Shown piece after piece: positions 7,997-17,638 of a stretch of 35,093 nt of DNA. The translations under genes were made by a program, and so were the position numbers. Numbering within the stretch: the stretch's first letter is position 1; the number at the start of each line of letters is the position of its first letter. The DNA comes from Anaerophaga thermohalophila DSM 12881 (GTDB lineage: Bacteria; Bacteroidota; Bacteroidia; Bacteroidales; Marinilabiliaceae). Below the pieces are notes generated by a model. The model ran no database searches, had not been told where the DNA came from, and saw only the letters and a program-made list of their open reading frames with translations. The stretch covers positions 1-35,093 of the forward strand of contig NZ_AEWI01000009.1 in the NCBI RefSeq assembly GCF_000191885.1, in the 5' to 3' direction.

Positions 7997-10318
7997 TTAT
8001 TGCTCATTTTCCATTTCTTCAATGAGGTCGAGTTTTTTGTTGAGTAACGTGATGTTGCGTTTGCCGTTTTCTATTTTGTTTTTGAAATCGCGCACCAACG
8101 CTTCCGAGTTTTTCGATTTGGTAAAGAAACCTATGTTATTCTCCCAAAGAATGATGTCGTTTTCCAGTTGTTTCAGTTTCCCGATGATTTTGTTTCTCTC
8201 CTGGTTGATGCGTTCCTCAAATTGTCCTTCCAGTTTCCAGTTTTCCAGTTTATTTCTGAATTTTTGCAACGATTTGGTGGTTTCATCCATGTTCAGATGA
8301 TCAAATCGGGCATTGATCAGGTTACGGAATTCCTGGTTCACCCGGTCTTTTTCTTTGATCGGAACAAAACCGATCTCGGACCAACGGCGCTGAAAGTCCT
8401 GAAGTATCCTGAAGCTCTCTTCGTTATTTTTGCCTGGTTCATATTGTCTGAGTTCTTCAATAAGTTCTTCCTTGCGCTTCAGGTTTTGTTCCTGGGCTTC
8501 ATCTTTTTTACTGAAGAATTCTGCTTTTCGGTTGAAGAAATGATCGCAGGCACCGCGAAACTTTTTCCAGATGGCGTCGGAATGTTTCCGGGGTACAGGT
8601 CCGATTTCTTTCCACCGTTTCTGAATGCGGACGAGCTCTTCGGTGGTATTTTTCCAGTCGGTACTGTCTTTAAGGGCTTCGGCCTGCTGAACAAGCTCGT
8701 TTTTGAGTTGCAGGTTGTTTTGCTGCTCTTCCTTGTATCGTTTGAAAAAATCACGCTTGGCATCGAAAAAGCGGTCGCAGGCTGCCCGGAACCTCAGATA
8801 TATTTCCTGGTTGTCTTTTTTGGGAGCAAATCCAATTGTTTTCCACAATCGTTGTATTTCGATGATGGTTTTGCTGTGGTTTTCCCATTCTTTTGGCGAT
8901 TTAAGGTCTTTTTCCAAAATGGCTTCAACCTTTTCGCAAAGTTCCTTCTTGGCTTCCAGGTTTTTCTGTTGCTCTTCCTTCAGGTTTTCAAAATATTCAT
9001 GGTGTTTTTGATTGATCTTTACCGTGGCTTCGTGGAAACGTTCCCATAGTTCCTCTTTCTTTTCTTTGGGAACAGGCCCTATTTCCCGCCACTGATCATG
9101 ATATTTCTGAAGTGTTTTAAAGGCCTTAATAATTGATGGTTCCAGTAGGAGCTTTTCTGCTTTTTCGCAAAGGGCCAGCTTAGCTTCGTAGTTCTTTTTA
9201 AGGTCGAGGTCGCGAAGCTCTTTGTTGATTTTAATATAATTGTAGAAGTTTTCGACGTGCAGGTGATAATTTTCCCACATGTCGTGGACATCCTTTTGCG
9301 GAACAGGTCCTATTTCCCGCCATCTTTGCTGGAGCGCCCTGAATTCATCAAAGGTATGATGAAGCGACTCCTGACGGTTGACCAAATCTTTTATGCCTTC
9401 GATGACTTCATATTTGGCTGCCAGATTTTTTTTCTTTTCCTCCTCAATTTGAGCTCTTTCTTCGTCACGTTTTTTGCGAAAAGCCTGAATGGCTTCCTGC
9501 ATCGCATCCGACAGTTCATCATGTGGGGGTGTAAAGGCTTCGGCCGGTTCACCTGATGCAATAAACTGTTCTCTCAATCTGGTCAGTTCGGCTGCACTTT
9601 TTCGTTCAAATTCCTTGCGGATGGCTTCAACATGTCCTTTAATAACCGATGCCGGAAATTCGTTCATTAATTTATAGTACTGTTTAAGCAGTTCTTCCCG
9701 CGAAAGTGTTGAATAATCTACCTCTGCGGGGTGCTTTTTTTCAGTATCCGAACCTCTTTTTTCCTGGTCTGAAGGTCTGCTTTTTTCATCGCTCTCGACT
9801 TCTTGCCGGCTTTCTTCTGAGTTATTTTCATACTTGCCATCCTCGTTGTCGGGTATGTCATCCTCTTCAGACTCATCTTTCTCAATGGGTTCTTCCTCAT
9901 TTGTTGCGACGGGTTCATTTTCTTCATCAGAATCATTCTCTTCTTTATCCTGATAAGCCTCTGCCTCGTTTGTCTCTTCCGAATCAGTAGCTTGGTCCGA
10001 AGATGCTTCCCCGGCAACTTCTTCTTCTTTGGTCTCGCCGGCTTCCGTGACACCGGTATCGGCGAAGGATTCAGATTGACTGCTTTCTTTGTCCGGAATT
10101 TCAGATTGTCCGGTGTTGCTTTCCCCGGGTTCGGTTGATTGTTGCTTTTGGTTTTCAGGAAAAGTTTGTTCGTTATCTTCCTTATTACCGGATTTGGATT
10201 CTTCAACCTTGTTTTCAGGGGAAGGATTCTTGTTGTCGTTCTGCATATTTTCAGTTGATTTTCCTGAATTCAAATTCATCTGTTCGTCAGATGATTTGTT
10301 TAGATCGTTGGCTACCAT
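7997..10318 (-). CDS. DUF349 repeat protein with acidic N-terminal region
   Basis: A 773-aa soluble protein. Residues 1 to about 200 are low complexity, dominated by Glu, Asp, Ser, Lys and Gln, and probably disordered. The rest is helical and built of DUF349 repeats, each marked by a W..IG..P signature. Five are visible: QRWREIGPVP, DQWREIGPVP, RLWKTIGFAP, KRWKEIGPVP and RRWSEIGFVP, spaced about 75-80 residues apart. A coiled-coil end (residues about 710-773) follows. The biochemical role of DUF349 proteins is not settled. Proteins of this shape are common in Bacteroidota, and here it sits just upstream of pyrG-yidC on the same strand (124 bp gap). The start is the only ATG near the beginning. 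Confidence 0.93.
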   Translation of the reverse strand: MVANDLNKSSDEQMNLNSGKSTENMQNDNKNPSPENKVEESKSGNKEDNEQTFPENQKQQSTEPGESNTGQSEIPDKESSQSESFADTGVTEAGETKEEEVAGEASSDQATDSEETNEAEAYQDKEENDSDEENEPVATNEEEPIEKDESEEDDIPDNEDGKYENNSEESRQEVESDEKSRPSDQEKRGSDTEKKHPAEVDYSTLSREELLKQYYKLMNEFPASVIKGHVEAIRKEFERKSAAELTRLREQFIASGEPAEAFTPPHDELSDAMQEAIQAFRKKRDEERAQIEEEKKKNLAAKYEVIEGIKDLVNRQESLHHTFDEFRALQQRWREIGPVPQKDVHDMWENYHLHVENFYNYIKINKELRDLDLKKNYEAKLALCEKAEKLLLEPSIIKAFKTLQKYHDQWREIGPVPKEKKEELWERFHEATVKINQKHHEYFENLKEEQQKNLEAKKELCEKVEAILEKDLKSPKEWENHSKTIIEIQRLWKTIGFAPKKDNQEIYLRFRAACDRFFDAKRDFFKRYKEEQQNNLQLKNELVQQAEALKDSTDWKNTTEELVRIQKRWKEIGPVPRKHSDAIWKKFRGACDHFFNRKAEFFSKKDEAQEQNLKRKEELIEELRQYEPGKNNEESFRILQDFQRRWSEIGFVPIKEKDRVNQEFRNLINARFDHLNMDETTKSLQKFRNKLENWKLEGQFEERINQERNKIIGKLKQLENDIILWENNIGFFTKSKNSEALVRDFKNKIENGKRNITLLNKKLDLIEEMENEQ

Positions 10319-10380
10319 CTTTCTTTTTTTTAAAGATGCGACAAAGCTGATTGGTGCTTATCACTTAGATTTCTAAAATG

Positions 10381-10731
10381 GTGTCTGTTCATAAAATACC
10401 ATTTGCTGCGTTACGCTTGCCGCCAATATACTCATTCCGAGGCAGCTTTTGTAAGAAACTGCCTAAAAAGTCCGTTTTTCTCTGTGGATATCTGTGATGT
10501 GTTTCGTGTACTTATTTATAACTAATTGAAAAACAACGCTTTTTACGGTATGGATTGAATTCGGTTTTTTCAAAGAATTACTTTTTAGACATCTTCAGCA
10601 AAAAGCATATCCGGGACTGCGTTTTTACCGGCTTTGCAAGCCCCGATGATTTCGGGGCAGGCATTGCAACCGGCACTTTCTGACCAGACACATGAATTGA
10701 TATAATTTTTCCCGACTTTATAGACGGGTAC
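10381..10731. repeat. GTGTCTGT-type element, copy with a different interior (351 bp)
   Basis: Starts GTGTCTGTTCATAAAAT followed by CCATTTGCTGCGTTACGCTTGCCG, and ends GACTTTATAGACGGGTAC. Both ends match the elements at 26632-27028 and 33929-34324, but the middle (about 10435-10600) is unrelated to theirs. The right flank is TAATTA, the target seen elsewhere, while the left flank does not match it. With the repeat at 10824, this fills the 668-bp gap between the DUF349 gene and trmD. No ORF is credible here. Confidence 0.65.
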
Positions 10732-10823
10732 TAATTACGAAACTATCAAATATACCATAATCATCAAACATTTTTCCATCAAAATAAAATTTTTATCATG
10801 TTTTTAAGCTATTACGGCTAAAA

Positions 10824-10921
10824 GAAACGAGCATGGCAACGTTTTGCCACAATCAGAACATGTATAAGTTCTTGTATTCGAGTTCCATCCGACCTTAATA
10901 AATAATTTATGTACGGATGAA
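10824..10921 (+). repeat. 98-bp hairpin unit upstream of trmD
   Basis: Runs from GAAACGAGCATGGCAAC to GTACGGATGA. It carries the small hairpin TGGCAA-CGTT-TTGCCA (10834-10849), AGAAC/GTTCT, and a third pairing CATCCG/CGGATG. It is followed by TAAAAGAGACTTTTAGGAGTGAG, resembling one end of a 143-bp element. Confidence 0.75.
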
Positions 10922-10963
10922 TATTATGGGTAAAAGAGACTTTTAGGAGTGAGCGCATATTTT

Positions 10964-10971
10964 TATCTTTG
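10964..10971 (+). promoter_or_regulatory. Candidate -7 box of trmD
   Basis: TATCTTTG matches TAnnTTTG, 15 bp before the trmD ATG. No clear -33 TTG is present, and the leader would be only about 10 nt. Confidence 0.4.
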
Positions 10972-10986
10972 CAAAAAAGTTTCTGT

Positions 10987-11676
10987 ATGCGCATTGACAT
11001 TCTCACTCTGTTTCCGGCTATGTTTCAGGGGCCGTTTTCCGAGTCGATCATAAAAAGAGCGGTGGAAAAAGGGACAGTTGACATACATATTCACGATATA
11101 CGTGACTATTCGCAGGACAAACATAAACGGGTCGATGATTATCCGTTTGGAGGTGGTGCAGGAATGGTGATGCAAATAGCCCCCATAGCAAGACTTATCG
11201 ATAAATTGAAGTCCGAAAGAGATTATGATCAGGTGATTTACCTGAGTCCCGACGGAAAGCGTTTTAACCAGAAGGAAGCCAACCGACTTTCACTTTGTGA
11301 TAATATAATTCTTCTTTGCGGCCACTATAAAGGGGTCGATCAAAGAGTGCGCGATCAATATATCACGCATGAAATATCTATTGGCGATTTTGTTTTGAGT
11401 GGGGGAGAGCTTGCCGCTGCAATGGTTGTTGATGCTGTTGTCAGAGTCATGCCGGGCGTGATAGGTGACGAAACCTCGGCACTTACCGACTCTTTCCAGG
11501 ACAATTTGCTGGCACCGCCTGTTTACACCAGACCATCCGATTTCAGGGGATGGAAGGTTCCCGACGTTTTGCTTTCTGGTAATAACAAGCTGATTGATGA
11601 GTGGCGTGAGCAACAGTCGCTGGAACGCACACGCCGGTTGCGACCAGATTTGCTGGATGATTCGGATATGCCGTAG
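10987..11676 (+). CDS. trmD: tRNA (guanine-N1)-methyltransferase
   Basis: A 229-aa SPOUT-fold enzyme that methylates G37 of tRNAs reading CNN and similar codons, with S-adenosylmethionine as donor, and so prevents +1 frameshifting. The start [17 protein letters not shown] is the family's usual N-terminus, so ATG at 10987 is preferred over an in-frame TTG 18 bp upstream. Motifs seen are [25 protein letters not shown], the knotted cofactor site [12 protein letters not shown] with [13 protein letters not shown], and the C-terminal [24 protein letters not shown]. All expected blocks are present. It converges with the AddB-like gene, whose stop codon lies 40 bp away. Confidence 0.97.
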   Translation: MRIDILTLFPAMFQGPFSESIIKRAVEKGTVDIHIHDIRDYSQDKHKRVDDYPFGGGAGMVMQIAPIARLIDKLKSERDYDQVIYLSPDGKRFNQKEANRLSLCDNIILLCGHYKGVDQRVRDQYITHEISIGDFVLSGGELAAAMVVDAVVRVMPGVIGDETSALTDSFQDNLLAPPVYTRPSDFRGWKVPDVLLSGNNKLIDEWREQQSLERTRRLRPDLLDDSDMP

Positions 11677-11716
11677 CGATATACGTGGGTGAGTGCCAAC
11701 AACATCTCCGGATACG

Positions 11717-14623
11717 TTAAGTCTGTTTCAAACATATCTCTTTGTAAATGCAATAGTTACAATTCTCTTCATGCGGAGTTTGTTGAAAGGGCGTACCATC
11801 GTCGAACAATTCATCCAGTAATATTCCAAGGGCATTACTGTAGGCAGGTTCGGCTTTTTCAAGATTTAACTCTTCCTGCCGGTCACGGGATGGTTTTAGA
11901 TATAAATTGATATCTGTATCGGTAAAAAGTTTGCGCATCCAGACCACGGCAGGTTGTATTCTGTCAGGAGTGGTTTTTTGGTCATCCGAAACCATCAGCG
12001 AATACAGCAGTGTCTGGAAAATAGCTTTGTTTTCGGTGTGTTTGGATGTATCGTACAGGTCATCAATATCGGCAATGCGGTTGGTGCCTTTTCCTGTTTT
12101 GTAATCAATAACCCGCATTGTACCGTCTTTTTCTTCTAACCGGTCGATATTGCCACCTAAACGTACTTTGTGCCCGGATGGGGTTTTGAAAGTCATCTTC
12201 ATCCGGTATTCCAGACCTTGAATAACGAAGGGTGTTCTCTTTTTCTCACTTTCAAAAAAGCCGACCAGATAACGCATCAGCACTTCAAATACGAGACTGT
12301 TTTTCCCTTGCAGATCGGCAAAAACATTTTGTTCCTGCTTAATAAACGGGACGTTTTGTGCAAATATTTCCTTTAGCGTATGACGCAGGTTGTCGGGCTT
12401 CGAAATTTGTTCAATCATTTCGGGCGTCAAAATTTCACCGCGGCTGGGTTTATACAATGCTTCTACCGTTTGATGGAATAAATTACCAAAGATGCGCGGA
12501 TCCAGTTCTTCTGAAATATCTTCCGGTTCTTTGGCTTCAACAAGGTATTTGAAGTAGAACCGGAGTGGACATTCGATGTAATCGCTTAATGCACTGGGAG
12601 AAAGGGCACGATCTCCGTTATCAAGGAAAGACGAAAGCTGAGTCATTACCTGGGAATTCTTTTCGGCATGTATTTCAGGGACTGCTTTGATGCCTGCTTC
12701 CTGAGTGTATGTAAGGTTTTCCACAATACCCGGATACTCGTAATAGAGCTGATGCAGAAAACGGCTCATTTCGCCTGCCTGCTTGTTGGCGTCAGTGGCA
12801 GACCACACGAAGGTTACATTTTTGGCACGGTGGATAAGACGATAGAAATAATAAGCAAAAATAGAGTCCTGATTATCTATGGTAGGGAGTCCGAAACCTT
12901 TTCGCAGGTTGAAAGGAATGGCCGAAACGGGTGGAGCGGCATGGGGGAATATCCCTTCGTTCATGCCGGTGATTACCAGATTGTCGAAGTCCAAAACCCT
13001 GGTTTCCAGAATTCCCATCATCTGAAGTCCGCTCAGAGGTTCTCCCCGGAAAGGGATCGTCTGGTAATCGGCCAGCTTACGAAACAGTCGAAACCAGGTT
13101 TCCGGTGTTATGGTTATATTTTGTTTCACCAATATTTCCCCAAGCCGCCTGATGGTGAGGTACAGGTGATAAACAAATTCCTGTTCTAAAGCGGTTTCGG
13201 GATGGTTTTTAAGATTCCTGTAAATGGTTTCCAGGATGTCTGTAAAGTACGAAGTCAGCTCATCAGGCGTTGCCACCTTTTTAAGCACTTTATCGATGAT
13301 CTCATTCTCAGGAATTTGTTCTCTTTCGATGAATACTTTGTTGGCCTTTATCAGGTTGTTGATCAACTGATGTCCCCGGTCTCCAATTAAGGGTGATATG
13401 TACTGATGACGCAGAAGTGCCAGCAGATGACGATGATAGAACCAGGTTTTGCCTTCTCTTGTGGTTCGCATGGTATGTTGCATGGTCATCAGTGTATCAA
13501 TAAGGCTGTAGGCAGGCGTGTTTTTTAAAGGATAACCAAGCGTTACGTTGATTTTTCCCCATTCGGAAGGGACCGCGTGTATAGCCGGTAGCATTAATGT
13601 TTCATCGGCCAGAATAAAAGCGGTTTTTACACCGGGCGAGGCGCTGCTTTCTTTACCGGCGATGTTTTTCGCTATATGTTTTAAGAAAGTTGCAGCGATC
13701 CGGGTTTGCGCCATATCATTGGCTGCAGTGGCAATTGTGATTTTTTCGGGGCCCTCTGTGAAAGGATTCTCCCAGTCATCGGGCACAGGAAAATCAAAAA
13801 GGTTCTGTTTTATGAATCTTGCTGCTTCGTGCTCTCCCTGAAGCCTTTGTTGACCGGCCGGGTTTCCCGGATTTTTCAAAATCCATTCGGGGTAATCCCA
13901 GAAAAATGAGGCCTTTCCTTTTATCTTTAAGTAATTGAGTAAGCGTTTTTCACAATTATTCAATGCATTCAGGCCGGCGAAAACAATGTGCTTGTATGGT
14001 ACATCTTCAATGGTTTTGTCCTGTATCTGTTGAGCCACTGCTTTAAACAGTTTTCCTTCGTAAACTTCATTATCCCGGTCAAGGCGCTCGTTGAAATGTT
14101 CATAAAGAACAGGCATTTTTTTCCATAATTCGAGAAATGATTGTTGTAGCTTCGACAGCCGCTTAGGATCAAAAGAGCTCCAAAAGGTACGAATGGCTTC
14201 GATCTGTTCTTTGTCAAGGTGACTGAAATCATCTTCGAGGGCTTTCTGGTCGGCCAGATTCATGAAAACCTGGTAGGGATTGACAAGGTATTTATCTATG
14301 TCGTCGAAATCCGAAAGACACATTTCCCCCCAGGGAATGAAGTCATCAAGAGCAATATCCGGGTCTATGACTTCCCGGTAGGAGTCAAAAAGTTTAAAAA
14401 TCAGGCTGATATTATCACTGACAGGACGATGATCAAACTTTCCAAAAAAGTCATTAATTGTTAGTATATCCGGTGAAAATATCGGATGCGGGCTTTTTTC
14501 ACTCAGATATTGGCGAAAAAAAACGCCTGCCCGACGGCTGGGAAAAACAAAACAAAAGTCCGAAATATCTGTTAAATACTTTTGAAGATGGTAATCGGCC
14601 AGTTGTTCCAGAAAAAAATGCAT
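11717..14623 (-). CDS. AddB-like PD-(D/E)XK nuclease / inactive helicase protein
   Basis: A 968-aa protein resembling the AddB/RexB partner of the AddAB recombination nuclease-helicase, which processes double-strand breaks. The N-terminal part (FVFPSRRAGVFFRQYL) sits where a Walker A would be but lacks a GKT core, as in inactive-helicase AddB subunits. The C-terminal nuclease has the PD-(D/E)XK block GGNIDRLEEKDG...VIDYKTGKG (about residues 820-850). A first Cys (SDYIECPLRFYFKYL) and a terminal CNYCIYKEIC could form the 4Fe-4S staple known in AddB and Cas4. No AddA/UvrD helicase lies next to it. The start is ATG at 14623, as a TTG seven codons upstream is less likely. Confidence 0.85.
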   Translation of the reverse strand: MHFFLEQLADYHLQKYLTDISDFCFVFPSRRAGVFFRQYLSEKSPHPIFSPDILTINDFFGKFDHRPVSDNISLIFKLFDSYREVIDPDIALDDFIPWGEMCLSDFDDIDKYLVNPYQVFMNLADQKALEDDFSHLDKEQIEAIRTFWSSFDPKRLSKLQQSFLELWKKMPVLYEHFNERLDRDNEVYEGKLFKAVAQQIQDKTIEDVPYKHIVFAGLNALNNCEKRLLNYLKIKGKASFFWDYPEWILKNPGNPAGQQRLQGEHEAARFIKQNLFDFPVPDDWENPFTEGPEKITIATAANDMAQTRIAATFLKHIAKNIAGKESSASPGVKTAFILADETLMLPAIHAVPSEWGKINVTLGYPLKNTPAYSLIDTLMTMQHTMRTTREGKTWFYHRHLLALLRHQYISPLIGDRGHQLINNLIKANKVFIEREQIPENEIIDKVLKKVATPDELTSYFTDILETIYRNLKNHPETALEQEFVYHLYLTIRRLGEILVKQNITITPETWFRLFRKLADYQTIPFRGEPLSGLQMMGILETRVLDFDNLVITGMNEGIFPHAAPPVSAIPFNLRKGFGLPTIDNQDSIFAYYFYRLIHRAKNVTFVWSATDANKQAGEMSRFLHQLYYEYPGIVENLTYTQEAGIKAVPEIHAEKNSQVMTQLSSFLDNGDRALSPSALSDYIECPLRFYFKYLVEAKEPEDISEELDPRIFGNLFHQTVEALYKPSRGEILTPEMIEQISKPDNLRHTLKEIFAQNVPFIKQEQNVFADLQGKNSLVFEVLMRYLVGFFESEKKRTPFVIQGLEYRMKMTFKTPSGHKVRLGGNIDRLEEKDGTMRVIDYKTGKGTNRIADIDDLYDTSKHTENKAIFQTLLYSLMVSDDQKTTPDRIQPAVVWMRKLFTDTDINLYLKPSRDRQEELNLEKAEPAYSNALGILLDELFDDGTPFQQTPHEENCNYCIYKEICLKQT

Positions 14624-14675
14624 ATTGAAGTGTGTTTTCAGCAAAGATAAATTTTTTGACTGATTTTAGTTTGAT

Positions 14676-14774
14676 GAAACGAGCATGACAATGATTGTCT
14701 CAAAAGAACATGTATAAGTTTTTGCATGCGAGTTCCGTCAGACCAATAACTTAGACCAATTTTATACTGATGAA
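14676..14774 (+). repeat. 98-bp hairpin unit in the sucA leader
   Basis: Runs GAAACGAGCATGACAATG to ATACTGATGAA and ends 8 bp before the sucA ATG. The first hairpin here is GACAA-TGA-TTGTC instead of GGCAA/TTGCC, a paired change. The last stem is CGTCAG/CTGATG, with one G:T pair. Confidence 0.8.
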
Positions 14775-14782
14775 AGAATATT

Positions 14783-17599
14783 ATGGATTCATTTTCGTTT
14801 GTCGGCAACAGTGACATTGAAGCAATTGAAAAACTTTATGAGGATTACAGAAACAATCCCGACTCGCTGGATGAAAGTATGCGGAACTTTTTCCGTGGTT
14901 TCGATTTTGCTTTTCGTAATTTCGATCATTCCGGTGAAGGGGTTGTAGGTAAAGAGTTTAATGTCTTTAATCTTATTCACGGATATCGTCAGCGCGGCCA
15001 TCTTTTTACCGCTACCAACCCTGTTCGAACCCGAAGGAAATACTTTCCGACACTTGACATCGAAAATTTCGGGCTTTCGGATGATGATCTGGATGTAGTA
15101 TTTCAGGCTGGAAAGGAAATTGGTTTGGGCCCTGTCCCTCTGCGCGATATAATCTCACATCTGAAGCAAACCTATTGTGGATCTGTGGGGGTTGAGTATC
15201 TTTATATTCGTCATCCCGAAATGGTGTCATGGTTAAAAGGAAGGATGGAAGAGGTACGCAATACCCCCTCATTCACAGTAGATAAAAAGATGAGAATTTT
15301 TCACCGGCTTAAAGAAGCGGTAGGATTTGAAAGTTTCATTCACCGGAAATTTGTCGGTCAAAAGCGATTTTCACTTGAGGGTTCCGAAGTACTTATTCCC
15401 GGTCTTGATGCCATCATCGAAAAAGGTGCAGCTCTGGGAATACAGGAAGTAATGATCGGGATGGCCCATCGCGGACGCCTTAATGTTTTGAGCAATATTC
15501 TTAAAAAGCCGGTTCGCGATATTTTTAATGAATTTAACGGGGATCAGTACGATGACAGTATTTCTCTGGGAGATGTCAAATACCATTTGGGATATGATAA
15601 TTCCATCGATACGCTGTCCGGGACGGTTAAAGTTAATCTTTTGCCGAATCCATCGCATTTGGAGGCCGTAACTCCACTCGTGGAAGGATTAACCCGATCA
15701 CGCGCGGAGCAGGCATACGATAAGGATTTTAATAAGATCATTCCCCTGGTTATTCACGGCGATTCTGCCATCGCCGGGCAGGGTGTCGTTTATGAGGTTG
15801 TTCAGATGGCGGGATTGAATGGTTATTCGACAGGAGGTACCATTCATATCGTGATTAATAATCAGGTTGGTTTTACCACCAATTATCTGGATGCACGCTC
15901 AAGCACCTATTGTACTGATGTGGGAAAGGTAACCCGCAGTCCGGTATTTCATATCAACGGAGACGATGCTGAAGCCATGGTTTATGCCCTGGAGCTTGCC
16001 GTGGAATACAGACAGACTTTCCATACCGATGTTTTTATCGATATTCTCTCGTACCGGAAGCACGGGCATAACGAAGGTGATGAGCCCCGCTTTACGCAGC
16101 CGACACTCTACAAGGCCATTGCTAATCACCCCAATCCACGCGATATTTATGCGAAAAGACTGCTGGAAGAGAATGTTCTTACCAAAAAGGAGATTGAGAA
16201 ATTTAAGAACGACTTTAACCAGATGCTTGAGGCCGGTCTGGCCGAATCGCAGAAAACCGATATTGTTCATATAAGGCCTTTCCTTCAGGATATTTGGGGA
16301 AAATTCAGGCATGCCGAAGACAGCGATTTTACGGAATCTCCTCAAACCGCTGTCGATAAGGATAAACTTATTGACCTGGCTGAAAAAATTAATACACTTC
16401 CGGCCGACAAAAAATTTTTCCGAAAACTGGAGAAACTGGTCGAAGACCGAAAAAAAATGGTCAAAGAAGACCGTATAGACTGGGCTATGGGTGAATTGCT
16501 CGCGTATGCCTCACTACTTATGGAAGGACACCCGGTAAGGATTAGTGGTCAGGATTCGGTGAGAGGAACTTTTGCTCATCGCCATGCGGGACTCACTCTT
16601 GAAGATACGACAGAATCCTATTTCCCGCTTCAGCATCTTTCCCCGGATCAGGCCATTTTTAATATCTATAATTCACCACTCAATGAATATGGCGTAATGG
16701 GATTTGAGTACGGTTTTGCCCTCGGCGTTCCTGACGGTCTGACAATATGGGAAGCCCAGTTTGGTGATTTTTTCAATGTGGGGCAGGTTGTGGTCGACCA
16801 GTTCATAAGCTCCGCTGAGGAAAAATGGGGCTTGAAAAACGGATTGGTTCTTTTTCTTCCTCATGGTTTCGAAGGTCAGGGCCCCGAACACTCAAGTGCC
16901 CGGATTGAACGGTTCCTGAACCAGGCTGCCGGAAACAATATGCAGATTCTGAATTGTACTACGCCGGCCAATTTTTTTCATGCCTTAAGACGTCAGCTGA
17001 AGCGGGATTTCAGAATTCCCATGGTGGTGTTTACCCCCAAAAGTCTTTTGAGGCATCCGCGTTGCATTTCGGGAATGGATGACCTTGCTGATGGTGCGTT
17101 TAGGGAAGTCCTGGACGATGAAGATACAGACCCTGTGCGTGTAAAAAGAATTGCCCTTTGCAGTGGCAAGATATATTACGATTTGCTGGCCAGAAAACAG
17201 GAACTCGATGCTCGGGATGTTGCTTTGATTCGAATTGAGCAATTACATCCTTTTCCCAAACAGAAAATCCTGGACGTGATAAATCGTTATCCCAATGCTT
17301 TGCTAAGCCTTTGGGTACAGGAAGAACCGGAGAATATGGGAGCCTGGTATTATGTGAAAAACCAATTGCCTGAACTAAAACTGGTGCCTGTTGCCAGGCT
17401 GGCCAGTGCCAGTCCTGCTACCGGCCTCAGTGGTCTGCATGTTGTCGGACAAAAAGAAATAATCGGTAAAGTCTTTAAAAAATGTCATTGCGAATTGAAA
17501 AACGATTATTGCGGTCTTCAATGTGTCGAAGGTAAAACAAGAGCCGAAATATTAAAACAGCATAAATATTTTGAAACACCGCAACGATTCTCAATATAG
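14783..17599 (+). CDS. sucA: 2-oxoglutarate dehydrogenase E1 component
   Basis: A 938-aa thiamine-diphosphate enzyme that decarboxylates 2-oxoglutarate and passes the succinyl group to the E2 lipoyl arm in the TCA cycle. The N-terminus (GNSDIEAIEKLYEDYRNNPDSLDESMRNFF) is the E2-interacting segment typical of OGDH E1. Conserved blocks follow: IGMAHRGRLNVLSNI, the ThDP/Mg motif HGDSAIAGQG (about 324) through INNQVGFTT (about 360), SYRKHGHNEGDEPRFTQP, and PHGFEGQGPEHSSARIERFL in the pyrimidine-binding half. Length matches E. coli SucA (933). The next gene encodes E2, forming a pair interrupted only by a small repeat. E3 is not in the window. The leader consists almost entirely of a 98-bp hairpin repeat. 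Confidence 0.97.
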   Translation: MDSFSFVGNSDIEAIEKLYEDYRNNPDSLDESMRNFFRGFDFAFRNFDHSGEGVVGKEFNVFNLIHGYRQRGHLFTATNPVRTRRKYFPTLDIENFGLSDDDLDVVFQAGKEIGLGPVPLRDIISHLKQTYCGSVGVEYLYIRHPEMVSWLKGRMEEVRNTPSFTVDKKMRIFHRLKEAVGFESFIHRKFVGQKRFSLEGSEVLIPGLDAIIEKGAALGIQEVMIGMAHRGRLNVLSNILKKPVRDIFNEFNGDQYDDSISLGDVKYHLGYDNSIDTLSGTVKVNLLPNPSHLEAVTPLVEGLTRSRAEQAYDKDFNKIIPLVIHGDSAIAGQGVVYEVVQMAGLNGYSTGGTIHIVINNQVGFTTNYLDARSSTYCTDVGKVTRSPVFHINGDDAEAMVYALELAVEYRQTFHTDVFIDILSYRKHGHNEGDEPRFTQPTLYKAIANHPNPRDIYAKRLLEENVLTKKEIEKFKNDFNQMLEAGLAESQKTDIVHIRPFLQDIWGKFRHAEDSDFTESPQTAVDKDKLIDLAEKINTLPADKKFFRKLEKLVEDRKKMVKEDRIDWAMGELLAYASLLMEGHPVRISGQDSVRGTFAHRHAGLTLEDTTESYFPLQHLSPDQAIFNIYNSPLNEYGVMGFEYGFALGVPDGLTIWEAQFGDFFNVGQVVVDQFISSAEEKWGLKNGLVLFLPHGFEGQGPEHSSARIERFLNQAAGNNMQILNCTTPANFFHALRRQLKRDFRIPMVVFTPKSLLRHPRCISGMDDLADGAFREVLDDEDTDPVRVKRIALCSGKIYYDLLARKQELDARDVALIRIEQLHPFPKQKILDVINRYPNALLSLWVQEEPENMGAWYYVKNQLPELKLVPVARLASASPATGLSGLHVVGQKEIIGKVFKKCHCELKNDYCGLQCVEGKTRAEILKQHKYFETPQRFSI

Positions 17600-17638
17600 A
17601 GAGATAAGTTTATAGTCAATAGATCAAGTTAAAATTCA

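Noticed and set aside
8168..9049. Long plus-strand frame (293 codons) opposite the DUF349 gene
   Set aside because: It is the antisense shadow of the repetitive DUF349 region. It is rich in Phe/Leu from complementing Lys/Glu codons and has no family.
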